64,000 bases of DNA from Portulaca oleracea (taxonomy: Eukaryota > Streptophyta > Magnoliopsida > Caryophyllales > Portulacaceae), in contig CM055870.1 of the NCBI GenBank assembly GCA_029582165.1, positions 1,593,298 through 1,657,297 of the forward strand, read 5' to 3'. Within the stretch, counting starts at the first letter, position 1, and every line of letters begins with the position of its first letter. Shown here one piece after another: positions 11,170 through 23,308 of this stretch. The notes beneath the pieces are model-generated. The model had not been told where the DNA came from and did no database searches. It saw only the letters and a list, made by a program, of their open reading frames with translations. A program made the translations under genes and the position numbers.

Positions 11170-11582
11170 GTATACGAAAATGATAAACATATTGACATAA
11201 GATGTTTTTTAACCATCTTTCATTTTTTCTAAATCACTAATAAAATTAAATGTAAGTGTATTTAAATCATTCTAAAGGTATGTTTCATTATTTTTAGGAT
11301 TACTACAACTTATAAATAATTTTAAAATAATTATTTATTTATATTTATTTCATAAATATAAAACTATGTATAAAATGTGCATTTTCTACTATGATTGATA
11401 AAATTAGGGTATTATTATATTTTTTGACCTAGCTAATAAGTATTATATTATTATAATTGGTAAATATATATAATTATTAAAGAAATTGTTAACAAAAGTT
11501 ACAAAAATGTGAAATATGATCAATTTAAGATGGTTAAGAACCATATTAAGTCAAGATAGTTAACATGGTCCATTTGTATATC
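11170..11582. mobile_element. Possible MITE with imperfect inverted arms
   Basis: The left arm (GTATACGAAAATGATAAACA ... TTTTTTAACCATCTT) corresponds to the reverse complement of the right arm (ATATACAAATGGACCATGTT ... GTTCTTAACCATCTT) over about 55 bases with many differences. The interior is AT-rich. Exact ends and target duplication were not resolved. Confidence 0.4.
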
Positions 11583-14500
11583 ACATTGAGGGAGATGGGA
11601 TGGAGGCACCTGTGGGGGCCCCCCATTGCCACGTTTGTTGGCTAGTTCTTCTCAATTCTCATCACCATGATATAAAGATATGGAATATATATATAATATA
11701 TATTCCCATCATTTCTATGGGCATGATCAGATAATGGCATAATGCAAATAAATTTGCATATATATTGAAAGATTGTTTGACCATCATTATAAGTTTTTTC
11801 ATATTAATATTTATGTTTATTTTTAGTATTTATGTATAATTTCAGTCTTTTCATATACTTTTATATATGAGAAAATATTGTCTATATCTGGATTTTTTCA
11901 GAACTAACATCAGCAGGATTACAATCAAGTTGTAATATAATAAAGTTCAAGTTATAAAGGCTATATGGTAAGTTGATTTCGTAATTTATTTTGAATAATA
12001 TTATTATTAAAATTATTATGACATAATGTGCAATGTCTGTCTATTTGTGAAAGTGATTCATCATATTAATTATGAATTAGTGATGTGGGTTTCACAGTTG
12101 TATACATGTGAGTAACAACATCTAAAATAATTTAGCATATGTTATAACTTACAAGAGTAAAATGAGAAATTTAAGAAGAGATTTAAAGATAATAATTTTG
12201 TTTAGTTCTTTTACAGTTTATATTTCTGGCCGGTATATATATGTATGTTTTAGTTGACATTGATTTTAAAATCACAACATTCTTAATCCGCATATCAAAT
12301 GTGAGATGTCACAAATGTATTTGCTTTATTTTTATTAAATAAGAAAAAAGAAAAATAAAAAATAATTTGGGAATAATGTAATGAAGCACTAGTGAAAGTA
12401 ATATGACATATGATATTACACTATTTATATTTTTTGAAAACTACATAATCATGTTAATTAGTGTAATTTAGTTTCAATTATATATTGAATTCAAAATAGT
12501 ACTTTAAATTTATATTGTTTTACTTGAAAATTCATAATATGTATCTTTAAATTTTAATTGGAAGAAGATTATATCGGTATATTGATCATTCTGATCCCAA
12601 AGCTAAAGAAATGTTATAATTTGAGCAAGTTGTTATGATAGATTCCCCAACTAGAAAAATTAACATAATTTTGTCTCCATCTAGTTCGATCATCATCGTT
12701 GCCACTAAAATAAGAAAAGAAAGTACCACTTAAGTGTAGTTTAAAAGGAGTGAGAAATAATTAAATTAATTAATCCATATAGTAATTGTATACCAGCATG
12801 TTATTATATGAAGGAAAATCTACGGAAGATATTTCATGAATTGTTTTATCAATGCACGTCCTCACGACATGGCTTTTACAAGTGCTCTACATATATATGT
12901 ATTATTGGCTCAGATCCATAGGACACCAATTAACCAAGAATCTATGGCTGAAATTAGCGATGTAGATGCGTAGCCTAGCTCTGAAGCTTGTCAAACTCGG
13001 CCTCCGCTCAACTTTAAAAAAAAAGTCCGGCTTGGGCTCGAACCTCATCAGACCTTGGGGTTTGGATTCGGTTCAAAATGATTAGGTTTGGATCAAGTCG
13101 TTTTTATCTTTTAATTTATGCGTACAACTTAAGTTGGAAATGGCATTGTTTTACAATATGGGTGTAAAATACAATGGAACTTCAATATATATCAATGCTT
13201 GAGTTTCGTGCAACTTAAATTAGAAAGTTGAAGAAAAATACTACGGGGTATCAAATTTATGATTTAAGATTAAGTTATAAATATTTAAATTATTATAAAG
13301 TTTAGTCGACTCTATAAAAAGTAGTCTATTTTTTACCTAAATTTCATTAAATCCATAGAATGTAGTCTAATTCCTACCTAAGTTGAAGAAAAATTTAATT
13401 TACGTGAATTATAATTGTTCTCTGAATGTTAAGGTCTCATTAGGAATTTGATTTATGTGCGTTGGTCTCTTGCACGTACACTAATATCATTTCCAAAACA
13501 CACTAACATATAAAGCAAATTAAACACACTACTTTTATACCAGTGCCCGGATATTCTTGATGTAGTGTGCTTTGGAAAAGATGTTAACACCATGCATATG
13601 CCATGTTTTACAATACAATTGTCATTTATTCATCAAAATTAGATCGAGAAAGATTGGCTAAATTAAAGGGAATGACTAGTCAACACTATGTGATATGTTT
13701 TGATATATATAATATAATTTCTCATTAGTGTATTTTAGGAAAGAATATTAATATATTTTTAATGTGTCCTTGCTCATTAGTTTGCCTGAGTGGGAATACA
13801 TAACTTTATGTACTCCCTTGAGTACGATACCGGATCTCTTGAATGCAGGCTACAAATATCATAACCTCCCAAAATTTACCATTTGAATTTGAATTTTTCT
13901 CCCATATATAATTTCACTATATATATTTGTGTAAAGCTATATTGGCTGTCTGTGACAATAAATTTTTATTTCCAAAAGTTTTAACATGACAAATGAGATA
14001 TTAGATGCTAGTACATATCAACTTACCTTTTTATTTCCTTGAAAGTTTGAATTCGAGTATTTATATATATATACACAACCAGTGAAAAAGAGGCAGGAAA
14101 AAAAGTTTTGATCAACCACTTATGCATAGCAAAAGCTGTGATCAACATCCTAGATTGTCCCACCGAAGAATATTTAACTTTTTCATTTACGCATGATTTA
14201 GTTAACAATAATATCTTTTCATATAAGAATGACATGTCTCATCAAAAAAATTTTAAAAGAAATAATGATATGAGTATGGAGGGAATTCATTTTTAGTACA
14301 TGCCTTAGCTTTACCCTTAATTAACATGTAAAGTAACTAAATTAAATTTGAAAAAGATAGTTGCCACATCATTGAGATCGTTTTGCATTCAGAAAAAAGT
14401 TTGGGTATGTTACAAAAATAACTTTAAAAATGGACTAATTGTATTAATTATTTTATTTCAAAGTTTATTTACTTTGATGTTTAGTTTTCTGATAAAAATA

Positions 14501-15705
14501 GAAAAAGTTTAGAAATAAAAATATTGAAATTATTTACGAGAAATCTAATTTATATTTTCTCCATTTATAAAGTAGAATAGATATCATGTGAACCAATGTG
14601 AAGTCTTCCGCAACTTTAAACCAAAAATATTTTAGGTTAGACACGGATAATTCCTACCAAGCTAAAGAATATGATCTTATGTTGATCTTTTAGATAAAAG
14701 AAAATAACTTTAGTAAAAAAAAATAAATAGTAATTTTAAAACTAAAATTAAATATAAAATACAGATACGAGATTGGGAATAATTAAAATAATTGGCAAAC
14801 AAACTAGGAGTCTAGGATTATGATAAAGGAACAAAAGCAAATAGAAAAGCGGCCACTAGCTCATATTTTGACCATCAATCATGATGCCAATCACTCTTGA
14901 CCTTGACTGCAACCAAAGTGCTCATTGCTTTTTTTTTTTTTTTTTTTTTTACTCAACTCACTGATCTTGAATCTTTGATGAATCATGATCATGATCACTC
15001 TGATCTATCTATTTTTTCAAGATAAATTTGATAGTCTTTTACTTATTTATTTATGAACTTTTCTACTATAAGCTCAGTGTATTCTTTAATGCTTATCACT
15101 TTAGCTTTTCATAATTTTCATTACATTACTTCAATCTTCAGCTTCAACATATATAATATATTTAAAAATTTTACATAAGTATATTCTTGTATATGAAAGT
15201 ATTTTTTAGGAGAAGTTCATGAATAGTTACTTTATATTTTGATTGTTATATACATTGAAAAGTTGGTAACCAAAGTTTAAAAATTTGATTACAATAACAT
15301 GATCTAACTACTTTATAAAATAGAATGAGTGTCGTGTGCTATTTCAATATTATTTTGGTAATTAGTAGACCATTTTCGTGGGGCTTGTAGGAGTAAAGTA
15401 TACTCAAAATAGTTTGGCCTCAACAACCAAATGGGAGTTAAAAAAAGTAGAGGAATGAGCGATGCATGTTGGGTATGTGCTGGAGGGGAGTCGGGAGATT
15501 GTTGAGATACGGAAAGCACAAAAAGGCAGTGTTTGGTACGGTGTAGTAATTAGTGAGTGGATAAACATCCGAGTCAGCGCTAGCACACCTTGACTAATTT
15601 AGAAATTTCCTCACATCAACCAGATGGTCAAACCTTGTATTTCCATTTTCCAACACCCCCAGTCCCTAAGCTAACATCATCTCACGTGATCGGCATTTCT
15701 TCGAG
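11583..15705. other. Intergenic, AT-rich
   Basis: No gene recognised. A G/C patch with GGGGGCCCCCC lies near 11610-11630. 12960-13100 has AAGCTTGTCAAACTCGG-type text like degraded retroelement sequence, with similar words at 35990-36180. A run of about 22 T lies at 14930-14951. Confidence 0.5.
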
Positions 15706-15911
15706 GAAGTGTTTGGCAAGGAACCTTAGGGGAAAATATTTTTTTTTTGGAAAAATTTTTCAAAAATCCTTTTCAAAGGAAGTAAATGTAAGAAATGTAG
15801 ATTTTTTGTAAAGTTTTTTCAAGATCAATTTATATTCAAATATGAGAAAATAAATCAGCGTAGAAAAATTGATCATTTCTTCAGAATTTTTCAGCAACCA
15901 AACACATCCTT
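15706..15911. mobile_element. Possible MITE (GTGTTTGG termini)
   Basis: AGGAAGTGTTTGGC on the left is an inverted partner of GCAACCAAACACATCCT on the right. Between them lies T/A-rich sequence with internal TTTTTCAAAAA palindromes. No clear target duplication. Confidence 0.35.
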
Positions 15912-18900
15912 ATTTTCTTCTTATTCTTTTTCCGTGTAGATTCCCCCCTTACAAATTCTTTCATTATTATTCTTATTCTTATTTTTTTTATTATTATTGT
16001 AAAATACCATGCAGGATGAATGATACCGACTCCTTATATAGGCTGCATTATGTGTGACTCATAATCCTGTGGTTATCAATTAAAACTTCAAATAATTTAG
16101 CCATTACAATTTACAAAGTATATACTAGTGCAAGTCTGCAACCATGTATATCGCACTAATAATTTATATTGCTGTTATATGTGGAGGATAACATTAACTT
16201 TGAAATGTAAACCGTGTAAAGAATTCTTTGTTCAGAAAGGTTCTTGTTTTATGTCAACGGATTATTTTTTAATTCTGACATAAACATAATCACAATAATT
16301 GAAGACCCTACATTAATTATATATATACATAACTCATTGCTTTAAAAGAATCAGTATCGAGATTACTCGATCATGTGAAATTGTCTTACCATAAAATCAT
16401 CGTGAGATGTATTGTTTTGTGGTGACTTTTTATAAAGATAAGGATAACTAACTAGTAACTTATTTAATATGACTCTAATAAAAGTTATCGTTTGATAAAA
16501 ATTGTTAGTCATTTCTTTATTAAAAAACCCTTCTGATATATATAGTAACTATAATAATATATTACAAAATATTATTGTGTAAAGAGTCTGTTGTCTCACA
16601 GTAAATTTATGTGACACATGACCTCCTAATAGAATGTGTGAAAATTAGAGGCAATCTAATGCCAATTCTTAGGGCTATTATGACATTTAAGACCTTGGAT
16701 GTTATTAATTAACCTTTGAAGTTTGAACTAATTACTGAAGTATTTATTTTATTAAAATATGCCATTTTTAAATAAGTAAAACAGCAAACTATGAATGTAC
16801 ATGCATTGATACAATATAGTGTGTGGTATGGAATGAACTCACAAGTCTTCTAATGATAAAGATCAGGAGCAATGCATGGATGGGCTCATGGGCATATATA
16901 TTTGTCATTTATTTTGTTTGTTTTTGAAGCAAGAAGAATAACTTGAGTGTCTGCCAATTGGTAAGTGATTGGAGAAAAATAGTGGAATATAATAATGAAA
17001 GCATCCTAACTTTTTTTTCTTTTTTGGGGGTGAAATGACTCAGCCACGTCTTCCCACTTCATTATACTTGTTAATTTGTTAGGGTTCCTCCATCAATCAG
17101 GTTCATAGCTAGCTACGTTTCTCAATTATTGAAGTTTTCCCCCATCCTTATTTCTTTAATTTTCTTGTTCCCCCTTGCTCCTATATATTCATTTAATTCA
17201 ATTCATTTAGAAATTTCCAAGCCACTAAATTTGTCCCCTTGAATTTAACATATATTCAAGTGGTGGTTTACATGCATGTACACTCAAATTCATTAACATA
17301 AGACATAGAATGAATGTTTGTGGTATATAGGATATATATCAGCTTTTATATTAGGGTTTATTATTTACCGATTAGAAAAGAAAAAAGAAGACTTAAAAAA
17401 GTTGATATGCATGAAAATTTCAACCAATCCAAAACTTTATCAATTATAGCGAGGTATATATATATAAGATCATTCAAATGGAATTGAAGTGGATGAAATG
17501 GCAGAAAAGCATGCATTGAAAAAATCAATAATAATGAGAAAAAAAAACAAGATGAAAATGTTAGTATATGAATGGATATGGTATATATATAATATGATTG
17601 CAGGAGAAGAAAGGAGAACCACAAATGTGAGAATAGAGGTAGTCCAGTAAAAGAAGAGTCAAGAGCAGCAATTCCAGTGGGCGAGTGAACGCGCACACAG
17701 TTGAGGCATTCTGGGAATTAAGCCTCCTCAATCATACATTGATTGTGATATGCATGTATGTACGTGCCAATACTATTTCATGCCCTTTTCCTTTTTCATT
17801 TAATTTATTTCAGTCATTCGCATATATATTACTCGACAACTAAATTCGCCACCTATCCACGCTTCTAAATCACATCACGTCAATTGATTCAGCAGGTTAC
17901 TGTATATTTATAAGTATTCTTTTGACTTTATACGACCAAGTGGGAGCCAATGCATAGCTTTTTTTTTTCCTTTTTCTTTTTACCCATGTTTTTGTGAAAG
18001 ATTAGATATAGATCCATCTAATTATGATGGGTTTTATGTTTTATTTACTATATTTTATGAGGAGCGGTTGTAACTAATCAGGTGAAGCCTTTGAGAGAGG
18101 GTGAAAATGAATAACAAATCAAGCATATACCAAACCATTGGTTGTACCATTGCTTTTATGAATCCCCAATGACATTTTTCAAAATGGAGAACATCAAGTA
18201 TATAAATTGTAGATTTAATATTATTTTAATATGTAATGGAGAATGATTATTGTTAATGGTGAAAAAAGAGTTGAAAATGGGATGGGAAATGAGTAATATA
18301 TAATTACTAAAATGGTACAAGAAATAAAGATAAAACAACAAATCCTATTTTTAATGTTTTTTTTATCTCCTAGCTCTCTCTATTTCTCTCCTTTCATACT
18401 CAGGTCATCCAAGAACGCCTAGACGTTCTTCTCTCTATTTCTTTTTTCATTTTACCTTTCTATTTGCACTCTCTCTCGTCTATAATTGCTCCAAAAATAT
18501 GTCATTGCTGATAGCCTAAGGGGTTCAATTCATCATGATCACGAGTCTATTTTTAAGGGTGTGTTTAGTCCCTCGTGTTATTTCTTCTCGACCCACTAAT
18601 CTACTTGGATCAATCAAGTTAGCATGGTAACAAGCAGAAAAGTGTTTTGGGCCTCCAATTGTAATTTTGTTTGTCATGCATGCGCTGCCATCTAGTTTTG
18701 GGCCAAGCTCGACAAGGGTACAACCAATGGTTTGGTTACGTTAATGTTGTTCTTTTGTTCAGTTGTTGTCGACTCCTTGTTCTTCTGCTTTGTTTTCTTC
18801 TTTCAAAATAAATAAATAAATAAATAAATAAATTCACTCCATAATACTTGTTAGTTTGTTTTGGGTGTATGTGACAAACCTAGTGGTTTTGATATTATTT

Positions 18901-19447
18901 ATCATTTTATAACTCGATTGTTAGCTGTGAAATCATAGAGTTTATGATTAGTTACTTAAATTAATAATGTTGAGTAACCTAGCTATCTAGGCAACTAGTT
19001 CGTACTTCGTACAAGGTGATATCGTATGCTGTGGTTGACCTATCTAGGTTCAATAATTTATTAGAGTAAGCCACTTTTTATATGATGAATTTGTGTTAAA
19101 ACTTGATAAACTTAATGAATATCGATGAATTTTGCAATAATGTTGAAAATTTACAACGAATTTTATATTATCATGAACTTTTTCTTTAAAATTCAACAAT
19201 TTATAAAAATTGGCATTTGGCCAATTGTAAACATGCACTTAATTATATTTATCTTCACTCCATAGTCCCATACCTTCAACCGCAATTCACTTCGACTTCT
19301 CAATTCTCAAATAGACAAATACATTAACATTCACTTACTTTTATTTACCTTCGCTCTCTTGGATGATCAATAGAACTCGAATACATGAAACTGAAAGCCA
19401 AGAAGCCCGACTTATTGTAATGTAGATTAGACTTTTAATTGGTTCAA
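15912..19447. other. Intergenic, AT-rich
   Basis: No gene or RNA recognised. Open frames here are T-rich artefacts. An AAAT tetranucleotide microsatellite lies at about 18806-18834. Confidence 0.55.
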
Positions 19448-19545
19448 ATATAACCCATTGGGCTAAGAAGTTAAGGGTACGGACTTTCAAATATTATTGA
19501 ATCCATTAGTGGGCTTATTCGCCAATTGGATCTGGCCCATCTTGG
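19448..19545 (+). promoter_or_regulatory. Promoter motifs upstream of PUX1 (site II-like)
   Basis: Several GGGCT/GGCCCA words cluster here (CCCATTGGGCTAAG, TAGTGGGCTTATT, CTGGCCCATC). Such TCP-bound site II-like motifs are common in promoters of widely expressed plant genes. The transcribed leader probably begins soon after, before the donor at 19764. Confidence 0.4.
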
Positions 19546-19763
19546 TTAAAGTCGGCTTCGACCCAAACTTATAAGGCCTCCTTTGTCCTCCATTTAAAGC
19601 AAGCATATTTCTCCTTTCTTTCTGATTTGATTCGACGGAGAAGTGCAAGCCACCGTCGTAAGTCGTAACTATACCATGACCCATCATTAATTCGGCTTGC
19701 TTCTGCTGCGCTCCTTCATCTTCTTCTTCTTCGTATTCCTCTGCAATCCCTAATTATCCGAAG

Positions 19764-21836
19764 GTCAGTCTTCTCTCTATGTGCTCCATGTTCGTTTATG
19801 CTAATTTTGATATTGAATTTCGATTTTACCTGCTAAGTTTTGTGCGTTTGAGTGTGTTTTGATTTTGGATGTTCTTTCAGCTTTCGATTCCCGTCTTCTT
19901 TAGCTTTTTCGCATCCCTTTGTCGGGGTTCGGAGATTGCGATGCGATCTTTGACCAATGCTTAATCCATCTGCCGTTGATTGTTTGAATCTTGGCTTTGT
20001 GATTCTGGGTCTGTTTTTCGTGATGGATTCTTCGTTTTCAGGTTTCCGGATGGTTGATTTAGGGTTTCTCCTATTTTACTTGCTTATTGAGTATTCCCTC
20101 TCTTTTCTTGGGTCGAATTCTTGGTCGGTTTGAAGTTAGACTTTGACAAGATGGATTCTTTTGTGATGCTTGATGATTTTCAGAGGGTTAATTTTGGAGA
20201 ATCGTAGTGAGAATTGAGAATCAAATTGACCTAATCGGCGACTCGGGGAACAGTGGAAGGGTAGGCTTGGAAATATGATGATGCTTCAAGATTGGATAGG
20301 CTAGTCTAGAATGGAGTAGTAGCTGTGATTAAAAAGATGGCCTGAACCTCAGGTTACTGAAAATTGAGCACAGAAATTGCGCATTCAGACAGTGGTTTAA
20401 CTGTTAAAAGGAGCAAAATTTATGAGTACATATAAGACTGGAGGCATTGGTAATGCTTACAATGTGGGTTGTTTGTTGAGGATAGGAAAAGGCTGAAGCA
20501 GAGACAAAAGAGTGATGTAATGGAAGATGAAAAGTATGCCATTGTATATATCTCTGTATCTGGATTTAATTACAGTGGTGCATCAGTGTAATTATGATTA
20601 GAACTGTTAAGGCGTTAACTTAAATGGTGCAAGACTGCGAGTTTTATGACCACATACCAGTGTTATTGTTCTTGGGACATGGAACCATGTGTAATCGATG
20701 AGGCTACTTTTAATTTATTCAGTGCCTTTTTTCTTTGGGGTTGATTATCATTTGTTGTTATGATTCATAATCACTATCTGTGGATCTTATAATGCCATAG
20801 TACCATTCCATAAGTGTCCATTTCTAATGTGCTGATATACATCTTGTTGATGGAGGGCCTTTGACTTTTTCAGGCAGCCTTTTCATTAAAAAGAGTGAAA
20901 TATTTATCGATCGCTGTAGATAGGCTTTGCCTTGTAGGTTTTTGTGAATCAGTGAAATCTCTGCATTGAAAGCCAATCAGGCTTTCATATGACAGGTATG
21001 CTGGACAGTGATTAAATAAGGCTTTATGTTCGATGGACATAGAACACACTGCATAAGTTTATAGGATTATGCAGTTTTTGGTTCCTCTGCTTGTCTCCTT
21101 AATTGACTTAATGACTTGCTGGTGGCGGGGCTAGAAATTTTGCTGCTAGTTGCTCAAGGCTTTCATGTAACTTACTACTGTCCGGTAGCTGTTCGTAGCA
21201 ATTAAGTTAGGTGATGGACCTAGATGGGTCCGGCATATAAACTGGAGATAACATCTGTTTGCATGTGATGTGATTCCTCGTAAAGCTTGAATTGTTGGTC
21301 TCCTTGTCCTTTGGGTTTTCTTTGCGCCAAAAATTTTGATTATACTATACGGAATACTTCACCTGCCAGCTACCATATAGCAACTTTTTGATCAATCCTT
21401 GGGGATATCACACCTGTCTTGTCTGTTGAATCTTAATTTGTTTCCTTAAGGTGATAAGCTTTGGCTAAAAACCCTGGTGTTGATATCACATCGCTCTAAT
21501 TGTAATCGGTGATCCTTCTAAGGGCATATTGCGTTAAAAAAAAAAGCCAAATTATGGATGGTTGTGTGACTATTGAATTCCCACATAAATTTATAGAGGA
21601 ATAATGATCAGATGTCTTACTGAACTTCTAATCTCAGAAGAGGTTCAAAGTGTTAGGAACATTGAAGAACAGAACTGGGAGTATCTAAAAATAAATGTTT
21701 GCACTTTGAAAGAGAGTATCCTTGAATTGAAGTGAAGTTCTGAGACAAATAATATTCACCCTTCTTGTTTATGTGAGAAGGCGATTCTTCAATTTCAAAT
21801 CTGTGTGGCTAAGTCCTGATGATTTTGTCATTCTAG
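19764..21836 (+). other. Long intron in the PUX1 5' leader
   Basis: The C/T-rich leader ends CCGAAG|GTCAGT at 19763/19764, and a GTCATTCTAG acceptor ends at 21836, 20 bases before the PUX1 ATG. The 2.1 kb between has no coding potential. Leader introns of this kind often raise expression in plants. A further non-coding exon inside cannot be excluded. Confidence 0.6.
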
Positions 21837-21856
21837 GTTTTTGCTTGGTTTGCTAA

Positions 21857-22609
21857 ATGAACATTGATTCACCCCTAGCTTGGAAGCGGCGGAGATTGAC
21901 CAACATCGACCCCATGGATGCCGAGGCAGCTAGGGCTAAGCTTCAAGCTGCAAAAGAAAAGTACGGAAGAGAAATCCGTGTGTTTGAAACTCTGAAAGCT
22001 TCTCAACAAGCAGCAGCTCAAGCGGCTGAATCAGGGGAATCAGATGATTTCTTCGAGTTCACTGCAGAGGATTACTACCACCTCATGGGAGCCAAAAAGG
22101 AAGACAAGTTCTTGAAGACCCGAAAAATCCGAGAGGCTGAACAGGCAGCTAGAAGGGCAAGAATGACAAAGGCTGTTATCAGGATTCGGTTCCCCGATGA
22201 TCACACTTTGGAGGCGACATTCCACCCCTCAGAGCCTCTGCAGAGCGTCTTTGATCTTCTCAAGATATTGCTCGCAAGGCCCGAGCTGCCATTTTACCTT
22301 TACACCACCCCGCCCAAGAAGGTGATCAAGGATGCTTCTCAGGACTTCTTTGCTGCCGGATTCGTCCCAGGGGCAATTGTGTACTTTTCGTATGAGGATG
22401 GCGGGGCTAACTCTGGCCCGTTTCTCACAGAGGAGTTGATGTCCCTAAAAGGGTTGGACGAGCTTGTCGCCTCTGAACCGAAACCCGAGCAAGAGTTGAC
22501 AGGAAGTGTCTCTGAAGGTGCGAGTTCTGCAGCAGGTGCTCCTCCAGTTGCTCAGGAGAAGAAGCCCGCGGAGAAGAAGGCTATTAAGCCTAAGTGGCTG
22601 AAAATGTGA
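21857..22609 (+). CDS. PUX1: Plant UBX domain-containing protein 1
   Basis: Encodes 250 aa, the usual length for PUX1. The N-terminus has the family's KRRRL and an alanine/lysine-rich helix with YGREIRVFET (36-45). An acidic ESDDFFEF box (61-68) is followed by KEDKFLKTRKIREAE (81-95). The UBX fold covers about 104-178 with IRIRFPDDHTLEATFHP and the loop FYLYTTPPKK (146-155), where family members contact CDC48. The tail is lysine-rich and ends KPKWLKM, close to the family's KPKWFKM. In Arabidopsis, PUX1 binds the AAA ATPase CDC48 and promotes disassembly of its hexamer; I infer the same role in cytosol and nucleus. The coding region is one exon. The ATG follows the leader splice junction closely and no better start is upstream. 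Confidence 0.95.
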   Translation: MNIDSPLAWKRRRLTNIDPMDAEAARAKLQAAKEKYGREIRVFETLKASQQAAAQAAESGESDDFFEFTAEDYYHLMGAKKEDKFLKTRKIREAEQAARRARMTKAVIRIRFPDDHTLEATFHPSEPLQSVFDLLKILLARPELPFYLYTTPPKKVIKDASQDFFAAGFVPGAIVYFSYEDGGANSGPFLTEELMSLKGLDELVASEPKPEQELTGSVSEGASSAAGAPPVAQEKKPAEKKAIKPKWLKM

Positions 22610-23308
22610 CATTTCATGGCAGACAGCCTTACACTCATCAGAGTGTGGAATGTGTTGTGTTGTGTGTGCATTCTTAGGGTTTGTGTTCAAGAATTGCTGT
22701 TGGCTCCTGTTTTACTCCCTTTGTACCCAGAAAGCTGGTAAATTTATGTCAAACTGTCGTAAAATCTAGTGTAAGTTCGGTTTCGTCAAGGTATGCTTTA
22801 ATTTGTATATAACTGGCAAAATCCATTTAGATGTACTCTCAATGATTAAGAAGGAAAGCAAGATTAGCAAATGGTATTTGACAGAAAAAAGGAAGAAAAT
22901 TGTGTGTATATATATAATGGCAGAAATAAAAATCTGTTAGTTTTCTCATTTATGTCCTAACATTTATAAAGTGGGAGTGTTTTACTGGTAGTGTCAAGAT
23001 GATGACAGTCACATGAATTTATGTCTGTAAAATCTATACTACTTTTTAGTACTTTGTGGAAACAATGATAAAAGAATCTACACCAATTTCAGACAGTGTT
23101 TACTAGAATTGCTGATAAATGGGAACATATTAGTGTGTGGATTCTTTGAAAATTGTCGCCCTTTACACTTTTGGATCTTCTTGAACTACAATTTCGCGGG
23201 ACTTAGCTGTTTGATTTAGCTGTTTGTGTGATAAACATTGGACTGTCGTAGAATAAACAAACATCAAAAAGGTTATTGTCCTTCATCTTGGTTGAGTTGG
23301 TAATCTGA
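22610..23308. other. Space between two convergent genes
   Basis: Holds the 3' UTRs of PUX1 (plus) and the RRT gene (minus). AT-rich, with no other feature seen. Confidence 0.6.

Noticed and set aside
17361..17696. 111-codon minus-strand hydrophobic frame
   Set aside because: Phe/Leu/Ile-rich translation of AT-rich DNA; no start context, splice context or homologue recognised.
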